The notes beneath the pieces were generated by a model, which was given only the letters and a program-made list of their open reading frames with translations, was not told the DNA's origin and did not search any database. From Chloroflexia bacterium (GTDB lineage Bacteria; Chloroflexota; Chloroflexia; Thermomicrobiales; JALYUS01), in assembly GCA_025928215.1 (NCBI GenBank), contig JAICJW010000019.1, positions 1 through 20,062 on the forward strand: DNA of 20,062 nucleotides, in the 5' to 3' direction. This document shows, piece by piece, positions 1 through 6,906 of this stretch. How positions within the stretch are numbered: position 1 is the first letter of the stretch; every line of letters begins with the position of its first letter. The position numbers were made by a program, and so were the translations under genes.

Positions 1-1767
1 GAACTCCTCGTAGATCACGTCGTCCATACGGGAGCCGGTATCTATGAGGCAGGTGGCAACGATTGTCAGGCTGCCGCCGCCCTCGATGTTTCGCGCCGCG
101 CCGAAGAAGCGCTTGGGCGGGTAGAGCGCGACCGGGTCAATACCACCGGAGAGCGTGCGGCCGGACGGCGGCACCGCGAGGTTGTACGCGCGTGCGAGGC
201 GGGTGATCGAGTCCAGCAGGATGACCACATCGCGCCCGCCCTCGACGAGTCGCTTGGCCCGTTCCAGTGCCATCTCCGCCACTTTCGCGTGATCCTCGAC
301 CGGCTCATCGAAGGTGCTGGAAACGACTTCGCCGTCCACCGAGCGGCGCATATCCGTCACTTCTTCCGGTCGTTCACCGATCAGGCAGACCATCAGATGC
401 ACATCGGGGTGATTCGTCGTGATGCCGTTGGCGATCTGCTTGAGGAGCATCGTCTTCCCGGCTTTTGGCGGCGAGACGATCAGGCCGCGCTGCCCCCGCC
501 CGACCGGCGCGACGAGGTCCACGAGCCGCGTCGAGAGGACATCCGGGCGCGTTTCAAGGTGCAGCAGTTCCATCGGGAAGATCGGCGTGAGCGAGTCGAA
601 GTGCGGACGATTGCGCGCCTCATCGGGGCTGACGCCGTTGATCGCTTCCACGCGCAGTAAGCTGAAGAACTTCTCGCTCTCCTTCGGTGGCCGCACCTGA
701 CCGGAGACGAAATCGCCCGTGCGCAGGCCGAATTTGCGGATTTGCGACTGCGAGACGTAGACGTCCTCGGGGCCGGGCAGGAAGCGCTCCTGCCGCAGAA
801 AGCCGTAACCATCCTCAACGATATCGAGGACACCGGAGCCGAAGATATTGCCCTGCTGCTCCGTCTGCGCCTGCAGGAGGCGGTAAATGAGGTCCTGCCG
901 CCGGAGGCGCGTCGGATTCGCGAGGCCCCAGTCGTTCGCCATCTCCAGCAATTCTTCCTGGCTCTTCGCGTCGAAATCCGCGACAGTCAGATCGTTACTG
1001 TTCGGCGCGGTGGCAGGCTCAATCGAGAAGGCGGGCGAGCGCACGATGTCGTACGAGCGGCTGGATGCGCCATTAACATTCGAATAGTCACGCCCGCTCG
1101 CGCGGTATTCGCTGCCGCCGCGACGTTCATTACCCCGCTCGGCGCCGCGTGATTGCTGATTGCCACGGTTGCCATTCTGGCCCTGCTGGTTCTGCCGCCC
1201 CTGCATGCCGCCGCGATCGGGGCGCATGTTCTGACCCTGGCGCTGATCGTCGCGCGGGGGCCGGGCGTAGGGCTGCCCGGATTGTGGGCGCTGTGGCCGC
1301 TGCTCCTCGCGCGGGGGCCGCGAATATTGCTGCGGGCGGGCGGGCACCTCGCGCGCCGGAGCAAGGGCGGCGGGCGGTTCCGGCATCTCCGGCGGCTCGG
1401 TCGTCGTCATCAGACCCGTGCCGCCGAACATCTCACGATCCGAGACAACATGCGTCGCGGCCGTCGCTCCCTCCGCGCCATCCGCGCTCGCGGTTGTAGC
1501 GGCATCCGGCAACTGCGCCTGCACGGGTGCGACCGGCTCCGGTGTGTCGTCGCTGGACGCGGACGCCGGGGGCGGGGCAGCGGCGCGCGTGCGGCGGCGC
1601 GGCGCGGCAGTCGCCTCGGGCTTCGCGGGCGGCGCGGCGGCTTCCTGGATTTTGGGGGCGCGGGCGCGGCGGCGGCGGTCAACCTTTTCGGTGGCGAGGG
1701 GAGTCGCGGTCTCAGCCGTCTCGGTGCGCTCGTCCACCAGCGTAGTTCCTTGCGTGTCGTCATTCAT
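1..1767 (-). CDS. rho: Transcription termination factor Rho (3' end beyond window)
   Basis: Rho is the hexameric RNA-dependent ATPase/helicase that ends transcription of untranslated RNA. I translated the frame that runs off the left edge; 589 codons are visible. The start is the ATG at 1767, preceded by AAAGGA about 14 nt upstream; the ATG at 1763 is out of frame. Residues 1-258 are a low-complexity region: Ala/Pro-rich with Arg clusters (RRRR at 31-34, RRR at 57-59), then Arg/Gln/Asn/Gly-rich at about 144-227. The Rho_N (SAP-like) helix region starts near 259 (DLTVADFDAKSQEELLEMA). It is followed by a cold-shock-type RNA-binding fold (EDGYGFLRQ, EDVYVSQSQIRKFGLRTGD). Walker A is SPPKAGKT at 432-439 and Walker B is VILLDSITR with Asp519. 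The visible end is SRMDDVIYEEF, so about 60-70 C-terminal residues are missing. Walker A lies near residue 180 in E. coli Rho, so the N-terminal insertion is about 250 residues. Identification is near certain. Confidence 0.97.
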   Translation of the reverse strand, partial: MNDDTQGTTLVDERTETAETATPLATEKVDRRRRARAPKIQEAAAPPAKPEATAAPRRRTRAAAPPPASASSDDTPEPVAPVQAQLPDAATTASADGAEGATAATHVVSDREMFGGTGLMTTTEPPEMPEPPAALAPAREVPARPQQYSRPPREEQRPQRPQSGQPYARPPRDDQRQGQNMRPDRGGMQGRQNQQGQNGNRGNQQSRGAERGNERRGGSEYRASGRDYSNVNGASSRSYDIVRSPAFSIEPATAPNSNDLTVADFDAKSQEELLEMANDWGLANPTRLRRQDLIYRLLQAQTEQQGNIFGSGVLDIVEDGYGFLRQERFLPGPEDVYVSQSQIRKFGLRTGDFVSGQVRPPKESEKFFSLLRVEAINGVSPDEARNRPHFDSLTPIFPMELLHLETRPDVLSTRLVDLVAPVGRGQRGLIVSPPKAGKTMLLKQIANGITTNHPDVHLMVCLIGERPEEVTDMRRSVDGEVVSSTFDEPVEDHAKVAEMALERAKRLVEGGRDVVILLDSITRLARAYNLAVPPSGRTLSGGIDPVALYPPKRFFGAARNIEGGGSLTIVATCLIDTGSRMDDVIYEEF

Positions 1768-2113
1768 GAGTTGTTGCTTTATCCTTTGCTTGAGGTGGAT
1801 ATCAGATGCAGCGCGATGACGCGCGATGCAGCGAATGGAAAACCCGTGGATGCCGGCCCGAGGCCAGTCTGACGTGACGGCGCTGGTACCGTGACCATGT
1901 GACGACCCTGGTCATCTGCGCGCGACGACGCGTCTACACGGGGTAACGAAGGGGCAACGCTTCACTGTCTTTCCGTGTCATACAGGACACAGACATTGCT
2001 CCGGCACGCGCGGTCCACCGTGGATCCGAGAGAACTCAATGCGGGGGAGACAGTGCACAGCGGCCAATGGGCGCTGCCATGATGCGGAGTGTTCCCGCAC
2101 CTATGCGTTCCGC

Positions 2114-2143
2114 ATTTTAGCACACCTGTCAAGCAAATAGCAA
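2114..2143 (-). promoter_or_regulatory. Candidate sigma70-type promoter for rho
   Basis: Read on the minus strand there is TTGCTA (2143-2138), an 18-base spacer and TAAAAT (2119-2114), matching 4 of 6 and 5 of 6 consensus positions. Transcription would start near 2106 and give a leader of about 340 nt before rho. A long leader is compatible with the attenuation-type autoregulation known for rho in E. coli, but no such element is demonstrated here. A TTGACA lies inside the spacer but has no matching -10 at normal spacing. Confidence 0.4.
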
Positions 2144-2305
2144 CTGCGGGAGCAGGCGGCGTGAGCGGTAGGCAGCGAGCGGCACGGAAACAGATCAATT
2201 CAGGGCTTGCTCTCCCTCCGGGAACTTCGCTCACTCTGGTACAACACCGCCATGCCCCCAAACATTCCAGCCCGTGCTCTCACGATGGCAATGGTGTGAT
2301 ACGTC

Positions 2306-2400
2306 CGTAGGGGCGGTTCGCGAACCGTCCTCCTCAGATCACCCCCACCGTTCGCCAACGCCCCGCCGCCGCACGAGGGGGGCTCGCGAACCCCCCTACG
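2306..2400. repeat. Inverted repeat-bounded element with palindromic TTCGCGAA cores
   Basis: The element opens with CGTAGGGG (2306-2313) and closes with CCCCTACG (2393-2400), so it has 8-bp terminal inverted repeats. Just inside the left end is a perfect 14-bp palindrome, CGGTTCGCGAACCG (2314-2327). Inside the right end is GGGGGG-CTCGCGAA-CCCCCC (2377-2396), a GC-rich hairpin with one mismatch. The right hairpin begins 7 nt past the GAPDH stop codon, so it may also act as that gene's transcript end, although there is no U-tract. The layout resembles small dispersed intergenic repeats common in Chloroflexi-like genomes (from memory, not checked). Confidence 0.55.
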
Positions 2401-2402
2401 CA

Positions 2403-3407
2403 TTATGTGGCGGAGGCCATCGTGGCGGCCGTCTCCGCGAGGCGTGTCGCGTAGCCCATCTCATTGTCATACCACGCCGCGACATTGACCAGGGTGCCAT
2501 CCAGCACCTCGACGAGCGGAATGTCAATGAGCGACGAGAGGCGGTCGCCGACGATGCGGGATGAAGCCCACTCTTCTTCGAGCACGCCCATCACCCCGTG
2601 CAGGGGCGTGCGCTCGGCGGCGGAGCGGAATACATCGCGCACCGCATCGGCGGTCGTCGGCTTCTCCACAACGGCATTCAGCTCGACGATGCTGCCCGTG
2701 CGCACGGGGACGCGATACGCTTTGCCGGTGACGTTGAGATCGGGCCAGATGAATTTGAGCGCCTTCGCCGCGCCGGAGGATGCTGGGATGATGTTCTCGG
2801 CGCCGGCCCACGAGTCCCGCCGGTCCTTCATCGGCTGATCGGTGAGCGACTGCGAGTTCGTGTAGGCATGGACGGTGGAGAAAAGCCCCATGCGGATGCC
2901 GTACTGCTCCCGCAGCACCTTGACGACCGGCGCGAGCGCGTTCGTCGTGCAACTCGCCATACTGACGATTTTGTGCGCGGCGGGGTCGAATGTATCGAGG
3001 TTGATCCCGCGGAGCAATACCGCGTCGCAGTCATCGAGGCTCTTGCTCGGCGCGCTGACGAGCACATGCCTCGCGCCCCGGTCGAGATGCGCCTGCGCTC
3101 CGCTTCGCGTCGTCGCCCGGCCCGTGCAATCCACGACGACATCCACGCCGAGCGCCCGCCAATCCGGCAGCGCATCCATACTGTTGATGTATTTAATTCG
3201 ATGGTCGCCGATCACTAGTTCGTCGCCATCGGCGCGCACCGACTCCGGCCAGACGCCGTAGTTCGTGTCCACCGCGAAGAGGGCCGCGAACGTCGGCAGA
3301 TCGCGGATATCGGAAATCGAGACGGGCACGAACTGTTTGTCCCGCAGCGCTGCCTTGAGAATCGAGCGACCGATCCTGCCAAATCCATGAATCGCGATCG
3401 TGTTCAT
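2403..3407 (-). CDS. gap: Glyceraldehyde-3-phosphate dehydrogenase family protein (type I)
   Basis: The protein has 334 residues, the usual length for the family, which oxidises glyceraldehyde 3-phosphate with NAD(P) and phosphate in glycolysis. The start is the ATG at 3407 (MNTIAIHGFGRIGRS) behind a strong AGGTGGAGG. The frame is open upstream to 3485, but that extension has no domain and no better ribosome site. Seen: the Rossmann motif GFGRIGR at 9-15; Asp33 after the second strand, consistent with NAD preference; catalytic Cys153 in ASCTTN; its His180 partner in STVHAYT; phosphate-site segments SSGAAKAL and YRVPVRTGSIVEL; and the C-terminal signature WYDNEMGYATR at 312-322. Some canonical segments are altered, such as SAPSKSLDDCDAV and DRRDSWAG where common enzymes have an RR(A/G)R-type loop. 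An erythrose-4-phosphate dehydrogenase or another paralogue therefore cannot be excluded. The gene is divergent from the dehydratase gene at 3619. Confidence 0.92.
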   Translation of the reverse strand: MNTIAIHGFGRIGRSILKAALRDKQFVPVSISDIRDLPTFAALFAVDTNYGVWPESVRADGDELVIGDHRIKYINSMDALPDWRALGVDVVVDCTGRATTRSGAQAHLDRGARHVLVSAPSKSLDDCDAVLLRGINLDTFDPAAHKIVSMASCTTNALAPVVKVLREQYGIRMGLFSTVHAYTNSQSLTDQPMKDRRDSWAGAENIIPASSGAAKALKFIWPDLNVTGKAYRVPVRTGSIVELNAVVEKPTTADAVRDVFRSAAERTPLHGVMGVLEEEWASSRIVGDRLSSLIDIPLVEVLDGTLVNVAAWYDNEMGYATRLAETAATMASAT

Positions 3408-3449
3408 GCCTCCACCTCTCATATCACTGGCGATGATCCCGGAGCATTC

Positions 3450-3465
3450 CCGTTCGCGCGAACGG
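3450..3465. promoter_or_regulatory. Perfect 16-bp palindrome in a divergent promoter region
   Basis: CCGTTCGCGCGAACGG is a perfect self-complementary 16-mer located 42 bp upstream of the GAPDH start codon, between the GAPDH (-) and dehydratase (+) genes. Its position and symmetry suit an operator for a dimeric regulator of either gene. It could also be a hairpin in the GAPDH leader. No regulator gene lies beside it, so the assignment is inference. Confidence 0.35.
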
Positions 3466-3618
3466 CGACTATGACTATCGCACATCCCTCTCCACGCCGA
3501 TCAGCAACGAGCGTGACTCAGGGATATGTTGCGGGGTGGCGGCGGCGGTCGCGCGCATTGTACACTGCGAGCGATGCCTCACGGCGCGGGCACGTGACTC
3601 GAAGAGGAGGAATATCTC

Positions 3619-4542
3619 GTGGCGACCACCACTCACCCGTCCACCGCACAATACGAAGAAGTCCGGCAGCGCATCCAGACCGCGATTGCCTTCCCCGTGA
3701 CGCCGTTCCACGCCGATTACTCGCTCGATGAGGCGGGCGTGCGACAGATCGCCCGTTTCATGGTCGAGGGAGGCATCCAGGCGCTCGTGACGGCGGGCGG
3801 TACCGGTGAACTCTATAACCTCGACCTTGATGAGTGGCGCGCGGTCGTTCGCGTGACCGCCGAGGAAGCGGGACAGCGCGCCCTGATTATCGCGGGTGTC
3901 GGGTTCAATGGCGTGACGGGCGCGAAGATGGCCCGCGAAGCGCAATCACTCGGCGCGGACGCCCTGCTGATCTTCCCGCCCTATTACCGTACGAGCGACG
4001 AGGATGGCCTCTTCCGCTATTACCAGATGATCGCACATGCGACCGAGCTGCCGATCATTCCCTATAGCCGCGACCAGGCGATCATCGGCCCGCGCCTCGC
4101 CGAGCGGTTGGCGGCAATACCGAACGCCATCGCCTACAAGGATGGTCAGGGCAGCGTGCGCAATTTTATGCGGGTGCGGCAGCATCTCGGCGACCGCTTT
4201 ATCTGGCTCGCCGGCACGGGCGACGATCTCGTGCCTGCCTATTTCACTGCCGGAGCGCAGGGGTATACCTCGTCCGTCGCGAATGTCTCGCCCCGGCTCG
4301 CCCTCGACCTGCTACACGGCGCGCAGGAGGGGAATTTCATCGAGACGCAGGCGCTTGTAGATCGCGCGGTCGTGCCGCTCTACGAACTGCGGGATAAGCG
4401 GCGTGGCTACGAAGTCTCCGCGATGAAGGCGATGATGGAGGGGCGCGGCCTACCCGGTGGCCCCGTTCGCCCGCCGCTCCTCGACCTGAATGCCGAAGAG
4501 AAAGCCCAAGCCGCCGCCTGGGCCGCCGATTGGCCATATTAA
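3619..4542 (+). CDS. DapA/NAL-superfamily enzyme, probable 5-dehydro-4-deoxyglucarate dehydratase
   Basis: This 307-residue TIM-barrel protein belongs to the DHDPS/N-acetylneuraminate lyase superfamily, which works through a Schiff base on a lysine. The start is the GTG at 3619, 8 nt after AGAGGAGG. Seen: FPVTPF at 25-30; the substrate-carboxylate loop GGTGE at 60-64 (dihydrodipicolinate synthases usually have GTTGE); Tyr149 in YSRDQA, similar to the YNRDN segment of 5-dehydro-4-deoxyglucarate dehydratases; and the Schiff-base Lys174 in AYKDGQGS. GGTGE, Y-x-R-D and KDG together point to the glucarate-pathway enzyme, which gives 2,5-dioxopentanoate (alpha-ketoglutarate semialdehyde) with loss of CO2 and water. 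No glucarate permease, dehydratase or semialdehyde dehydrogenase lies nearby, so the substrate is unproven. The gene converges on the ferredoxin gene, with a hairpin between them. Confidence 0.88.
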   Translation: MATTTHPSTAQYEEVRQRIQTAIAFPVTPFHADYSLDEAGVRQIARFMVEGGIQALVTAGGTGELYNLDLDEWRAVVRVTAEEAGQRALIIAGVGFNGVTGAKMAREAQSLGADALLIFPPYYRTSDEDGLFRYYQMIAHATELPIIPYSRDQAIIGPRLAERLAAIPNAIAYKDGQGSVRNFMRVRQHLGDRFIWLAGTGDDLVPAYFTAGAQGYTSSVANVSPRLALDLLHGAQEGNFIETQALVDRAVVPLYELRDKRRGYEVSAMKAMMEGRGLPGGPVRPPLLDLNAEEKAQAAAWAADWPY

Positions 4543-4615
4543 GGACGAAGGGCCGAGGACTAGGGACTAAGTGGGAACGCATCTCCCTTAGTCCTTAGTC
4601 CTTAGTCCTTCGTCC
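4543..4615. terminator. Bidirectional terminator-like hairpin built from TTAGTCC heptamers
   Basis: The hairpin starts directly after the dehydratase stop codon and reaches the ferredoxin stop codon. GGACGAAGG (4543-4551) pairs with CCTTCGTCC (4607-4615), and GGACTAAG (4564-4571) pairs with CTTAGTCC (4587-4594). The right arm is a tandem array, TTAGTCC three times then TTCGTCC (4588-4615), so several pairing registers are possible. It sits between convergent genes, which suits a shared transcript end. There is no long U-tract on either side, so the terminator role is inferred from position and symmetry. Confidence 0.6.
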
Positions 4616-4941
4616 TAGTCCACGGGGCGCGGGCCGGGGTCGCTGAGGTCGGTCAGGTGCAGGTGGTTGATGACGCGGACGGTCAGGTCGTTCTCGCAGC
4701 GGATCTGGCAGGAGAGGCGGACATTCTCCGGGAGATCAACTTCGCGCGCGAGTCGCCCTGTTTCCGCCTCGCCCATCGGCCCCGCGTCGCCCGCGAGCAG
4801 TTCGACGCGGCAGGTCGTGCAACGCGCGTTGCCGCCGCAGCGATGCAGGATGTCAATGCCCGCATCCTCAATGGCGAGGACGAGTTTCTTGTCCGCAGGC
4901 GCCTCAAACGTTTTATCTCCCTCGGCCGTTATCGTCGGCAT
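4615..4941 (-). CDS. [2Fe-2S] plant-type ferredoxin
   Basis: This is a soluble 108-residue electron carrier with the beta-grasp ferredoxin fold. The start is the ATG at 4941, seven nt after AAAGGAC. The cluster ligands are Cys35, Cys41 and Cys44 in CGGNARCTTC, with the fourth at Cys78 in LSCQIRC. The CxxxxxCxxC spacing and the distant fourth Cys match the adrenodoxin/FdxB-like and single-domain bacterial fer2 proteins. A fifth cysteine (Cys82) follows the last ligand. No reductase, oxygenase or iron-sulfur assembly gene adjoins it, so the partner is unknown. It is transcribed convergently with the dehydratase gene. The 270-bp region upstream, shared with the thiamine pyrophosphokinase gene, shows no convincing promoter on this strand. 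Confidence 0.93.
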   Translation of the reverse strand: MPTITAEGDKTFEAPADKKLVLAIEDAGIDILHRCGGNARCTTCRVELLAGDAGPMGEAETGRLAREVDLPENVRLSCQIRCENDLTVRVINHLHLTDLSDPGPRPVD

Positions 4942-5145
4942 GCATCGTCCTTTCTCTCTCCTCTATCCAACCACTCCCCGCCCATCGCGGAGGTCGCCCG
5001 GCTTACATCGCACGCGCGATGCCGCCGGGATCATGACCCTAGCCGGAACCGCTGCCCTGTAACGGCGCGCGGGCCGCGTCTATTCCCTCGCGCCCCTTGC
5101 CACGACTGATGCTATCACAGCCCCTTTGAGGGCATGTAAATACGC

Positions 5146-5151
5146 TATACT
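5146..5151 (+). promoter_or_regulatory. Candidate -10 box upstream of the thiamine pyrophosphokinase gene
   Basis: TATACT matches the sigma70 -10 consensus at 5 of 6 positions and lies 61 nt before the GTG start. The best -35 options (TTTGAG at 5125 or TTGAGG at 5126) sit only 14-15 nt away, shorter than the preferred 17, so the call is weak. No TPP riboswitch is present in this leader. Confidence 0.35.
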
Positions 5152-5211
5152 GCATCGCCGGAACGATCTTGGGTTGTTCTACGTGAAACGATACATAGCA
5201 TCGAGGTAGGA

Positions 5212-5934
5212 GTGCCTGATCCTCAGTCCTCAGTCCTCAGTCCTCAGACCTTCCCCGTGCACGCCGTAATCGTCACGGGTGGCCCGGGGGGGGATGACAC
5301 GTTCGTACGCGAGCAGTGCGCGGCGGCGGACCTGCTCATTGCGGCGGACGCGGGCGCGCTCGTCCTCGAACGGCTCGGTATCGTGCCCGATCTCGCGGTC
5401 GGCGATTTCGACACGGCGGGTCCGGAAATCGTCGCGCGGCTGACCGCCAGCGGCATCCCGACCGAGACGCACCCGGTGGCGAAAGACTACACCGATACGC
5501 ATCTCGCGATGGTCATTGCCATTACCCGGGGCGCGACGGCGATCGTTGTGCTCGGCGCGCTCGGCGGCCCGCGCTACGATCATATGCTCGCCACCGCGCT
5601 CTCGCTCGCGGCACCGGCCTTCGCGGGCGTTCACATCCGCCTCGCGGACCCGCTACACGCGATGCTCATCCTCCGCGCCGGCGAATCAGTCGCGCTTCAC
5701 GGCACGCCCGGAGAGTATGTCTCCCTGCTCGCCCTCACTGAGGAGGTGACGGGCGTATCCGGCGATGGCCTCCTCTATCCCCTCCCCATCATCTTCCGCC
5801 TCGGCGACAACATCGGCGTCTCCAATGAATTGACCACCGCCGATGCGACGGTTTCCGTCAGCGGCAGCGGGATTCTGCTCGTGATTCATACGCACCAACG
5901 ACAGAATCCTCCCCATAATCAGCAAACCCCTTGA
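5212..5934 (+). CDS. thiN: Thiamine pyrophosphokinase
   Basis: The enzyme transfers pyrophosphate from ATP to thiamine, making the cofactor TPP. At 240 residues it is slightly longer than the usual 210-220. Seen: GGPGGDDTF at 23-31; ADAGALVLERLGIVPDLAVGDFDT ending in the GDFDT metal/ATP motif at 64-68; KDYTDT at 91-96 (canonical KDxTD); and LGALGGPRYDH at 114-124, the thiamine-binding GGRxDH variant. The C-terminal beta domain runs from about 150 to 225. The GTG at 5212 has GAGG five nt upstream, so I prefer it. Residues 3-12 are then translated from a TCCTCAG heptamer array. A later GTG at 5257 (MHAVIVTGG) would give a conventional length but has no ribosome site. The stop codon overlaps the -35 box of the next promoter. 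Confidence 0.92.
   Translation: MPDPQSSVLSPQTFPVHAVIVTGGPGGDDTFVREQCAAADLLIAADAGALVLERLGIVPDLAVGDFDTAGPEIVARLTASGIPTETHPVAKDYTDTHLAMVIAITRGATAIVVLGALGGPRYDHMLATALSLAAPAFAGVHIRLADPLHAMLILRAGESVALHGTPGEYVSLLALTEEVTGVSGDGLLYPLPIIFRLGDNIGVSNELTTADATVSVSGSGILLVIHTHQRQNPPHNQQTP
5220..5247. repeat. Tandem heptamer array, TCCTCAG x4
   Basis: Four perfect tandem copies of TCCTCAG fill 5220-5247. They lie at the extreme 5' end of the thiamine pyrophosphokinase reading frame. In rotated form the unit is TCAGTCC, one base different from the TTAGTCC unit at 4588-4615. Confidence 0.9.
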
Positions 5935-5959
5935 CAAGCGGCGCACCCATACGTACATT
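5931..5959 (+). promoter_or_regulatory. Strong sigma70-type promoter for the VOC-TfoX genes
   Basis: A consensus TTGACA (5931-5936), an exact 17-base spacer and TACATT (5954-5959) make the best promoter in the window. Transcription would begin near 5966 and leave a leader of about 39 nt before the ATG at 6005. The -35 box contains the TGA stop of the preceding gene, so the two genes are packed without a spacer. Confidence 0.8.
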
Positions 5960-6004
5960 TGTTCTACTCGGATGTTCGCGGCTTCGTTCGACCGGAGTAC
6001 TTCT

Positions 6005-6445
6005 ATGATCGCTCCTCAATTGCAGTCAGTGTTCATCTTCGTGCGCGATCTCGACCGCGCGTTGTTTTTCTATTGCGGCACACTCGGCTTGCCGCTCAGG
6101 CGGCAGTGGGCGGGCGGCGCGGAAGTCGGGGATGGCGGCGCGGTGCTCATGCTTGCCGTTGCGGACGCCGATACCGCGCCCGAAGCAACGGGCCGCTCCA
6201 CGGGCATCACGTTCGCGGTTGATCGCAGAACGTATGACGGCCTCGCGGCGCGTGGTGTCTTCGGCGCATACCCCGTACACTATCCGTGGGGAACGCTGGC
6301 GCTCATTACCGACCCGGACGGCAACGAGTTCGCCCTCCTCGCGCCCGCCGCCGTGGAACGCGTGGAGGAACCGGCGCCCCGACCGATCCCGGCGATTCAC
6401 GCCACGTTTCGCCCGCGTCCGCGATTGAAGGGGAATGCATCGTGA
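6005..6445 (+). CDS. VOC (glyoxalase/bleomycin-resistance-like) protein
   Basis: The protein has 146 residues from the ATG at 6005, preceded by CGGAG at 8 nt. An upstream in-frame ATG at 5972 lies almost at the predicted transcription start and has no ribosome site, so I reject it. Seen: a VOC beta-alpha-beta module with FVRDLDRALFFYCGTLGLP at 12-30 and the C-terminal DPDGNEFALL at 103-112, whose Glu108 is the usual metal ligand. The first metal-binding His expected in strand 1 is not there (LQSVFIFV), so classical metal-dependent lyase or dioxygenase chemistry is doubtful; a binding or sequestering role is possible. Its stop overlaps the next gene's start by 4 nt, which indicates translational coupling with the TfoX-domain protein. 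Confidence 0.85.
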   Translation: MIAPQLQSVFIFVRDLDRALFFYCGTLGLPLRRQWAGGAEVGDGGAVLMLAVADADTAPEATGRSTGITFAVDRRTYDGLAARGVFGAYPVHYPWGTLALITDPDGNEFALLAPAAVERVEEPAPRPIPAIHATFRPRPRLKGNAS

Positions 6446-6867
6446 CCGATAGTGAGACTGCCCAAAGGGAGCCGATACCTGCGATCCAGGCATACGTCGA
6501 GGAACATCTGCTCCACTGGCCCGGCGTGGCGAAGCGCAAGATCTTCGGCCATGATGGCTATTACGTTGAGGGGCGGCTCTTTGCCTTCATCGGCGATCGC
6601 GGTATTGTCCTCAAACCACCGGCGGACGAGAAAGCCGCGCTCCGGGCGCTCGATGGCGCGGACGGCTGGTCGCCCGATCCGGGCGCGGATCGGAGCAAGG
6701 GGAACTGGATTGAAGTCCCCTGCGCGGACGCGGATGCAGTCGAAACCCTCCTCCCCTACCTCGCGCATGCGATGACGTTCATCCGCACCGCGCCGCAGAC
6801 CGGTTGGCAGGCCGAACGCCGCCGCAAGCGCAACGAGAAAAAGGGCCTCCCCATCGTGGAATCCTGA
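6442..6867 (+). CDS. TfoX N-terminal-domain protein
   Basis: The protein has 141 residues. The GTG start at 6442 overlaps the previous stop in the arrangement GTGA, with GAAGGGG 8 nt upstream. Residues 30-115 match the TfoX_N fold: VAKRKIFGHDGYYVEGRLFA is the family's R-x-M/I-F-G-x-x-G-Y/L-Y signature, followed by a strand reading GIVLK. The tail is highly basic (QAERRRKRNEKKG, 123-135). Stand-alone TfoX_N proteins are common outside proteobacteria and are not tied to competence, so Sxy/TfoX regulatory activity should not be assumed. Coupling to a VOC protein and proximity to a GNAT gene suggest a small accessory or stress unit of unknown substrate. Confidence 0.85.
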   Translation: MTDSETAQREPIPAIQAYVEEHLLHWPGVAKRKIFGHDGYYVEGRLFAFIGDRGIVLKPPADEKAALRALDGADGWSPDPGADRSKGNWIEVPCADADAVETLLPYLAHAMTFIRTAPQTGWQAERRRKRNEKKGLPIVES

Positions 6868-6906
6868 CGTTGCCAGCGATGCGCATCCAGTGTAGCCTCT
6901 CCCCCT

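Larger units (their letters stand above)
1768..2402. other. Non-coding region between rho and the GAPDH gene
   Basis: This 635-base stretch holds no ORF that looks like a protein. The short ORFs in it have Cys/Arg-rich shadow composition. Because both flanking genes read leftward, it contains the 3' flank of the GAPDH gene and the promoter and leader of rho. Visible content: a minus-strand promoter candidate at 2114-2143; a palindrome-bearing repeat at 2306-2400; and, on the minus strand at about 1970-2002, a possible leader hairpin (GTGTC, six-base loop, GACAC, with outer TGTCT/AGACA). The 9-mer GATGCAGCG occurs twice near 1803-1834. I see nothing else. Confidence 0.7.

Noticed and set aside
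2020..2060. T-box-like string on the minus strand (GGTGGACCGCG) in the rho leader.
   Set aside because: It misses a base of the conserved GGTGGnACCGCG core. No specifier loop or following terminator is clear, and rho is not an expected T-box target.
3408..3485. Longer GAPDH start at 3485.
   Set aside because: The extra 26 residues are Arg/Ser-rich and precede the normal N-terminal strand. They would also translate the 16-bp palindrome and the ribosome site of the ATG at 3407.
5111..5211. TPP riboswitch in front of thiamine pyrophosphokinase.
   Set aside because: None of the conserved TPP blocks (CTGAGA, ACCCTTTGAACCTGATC-type) is present.
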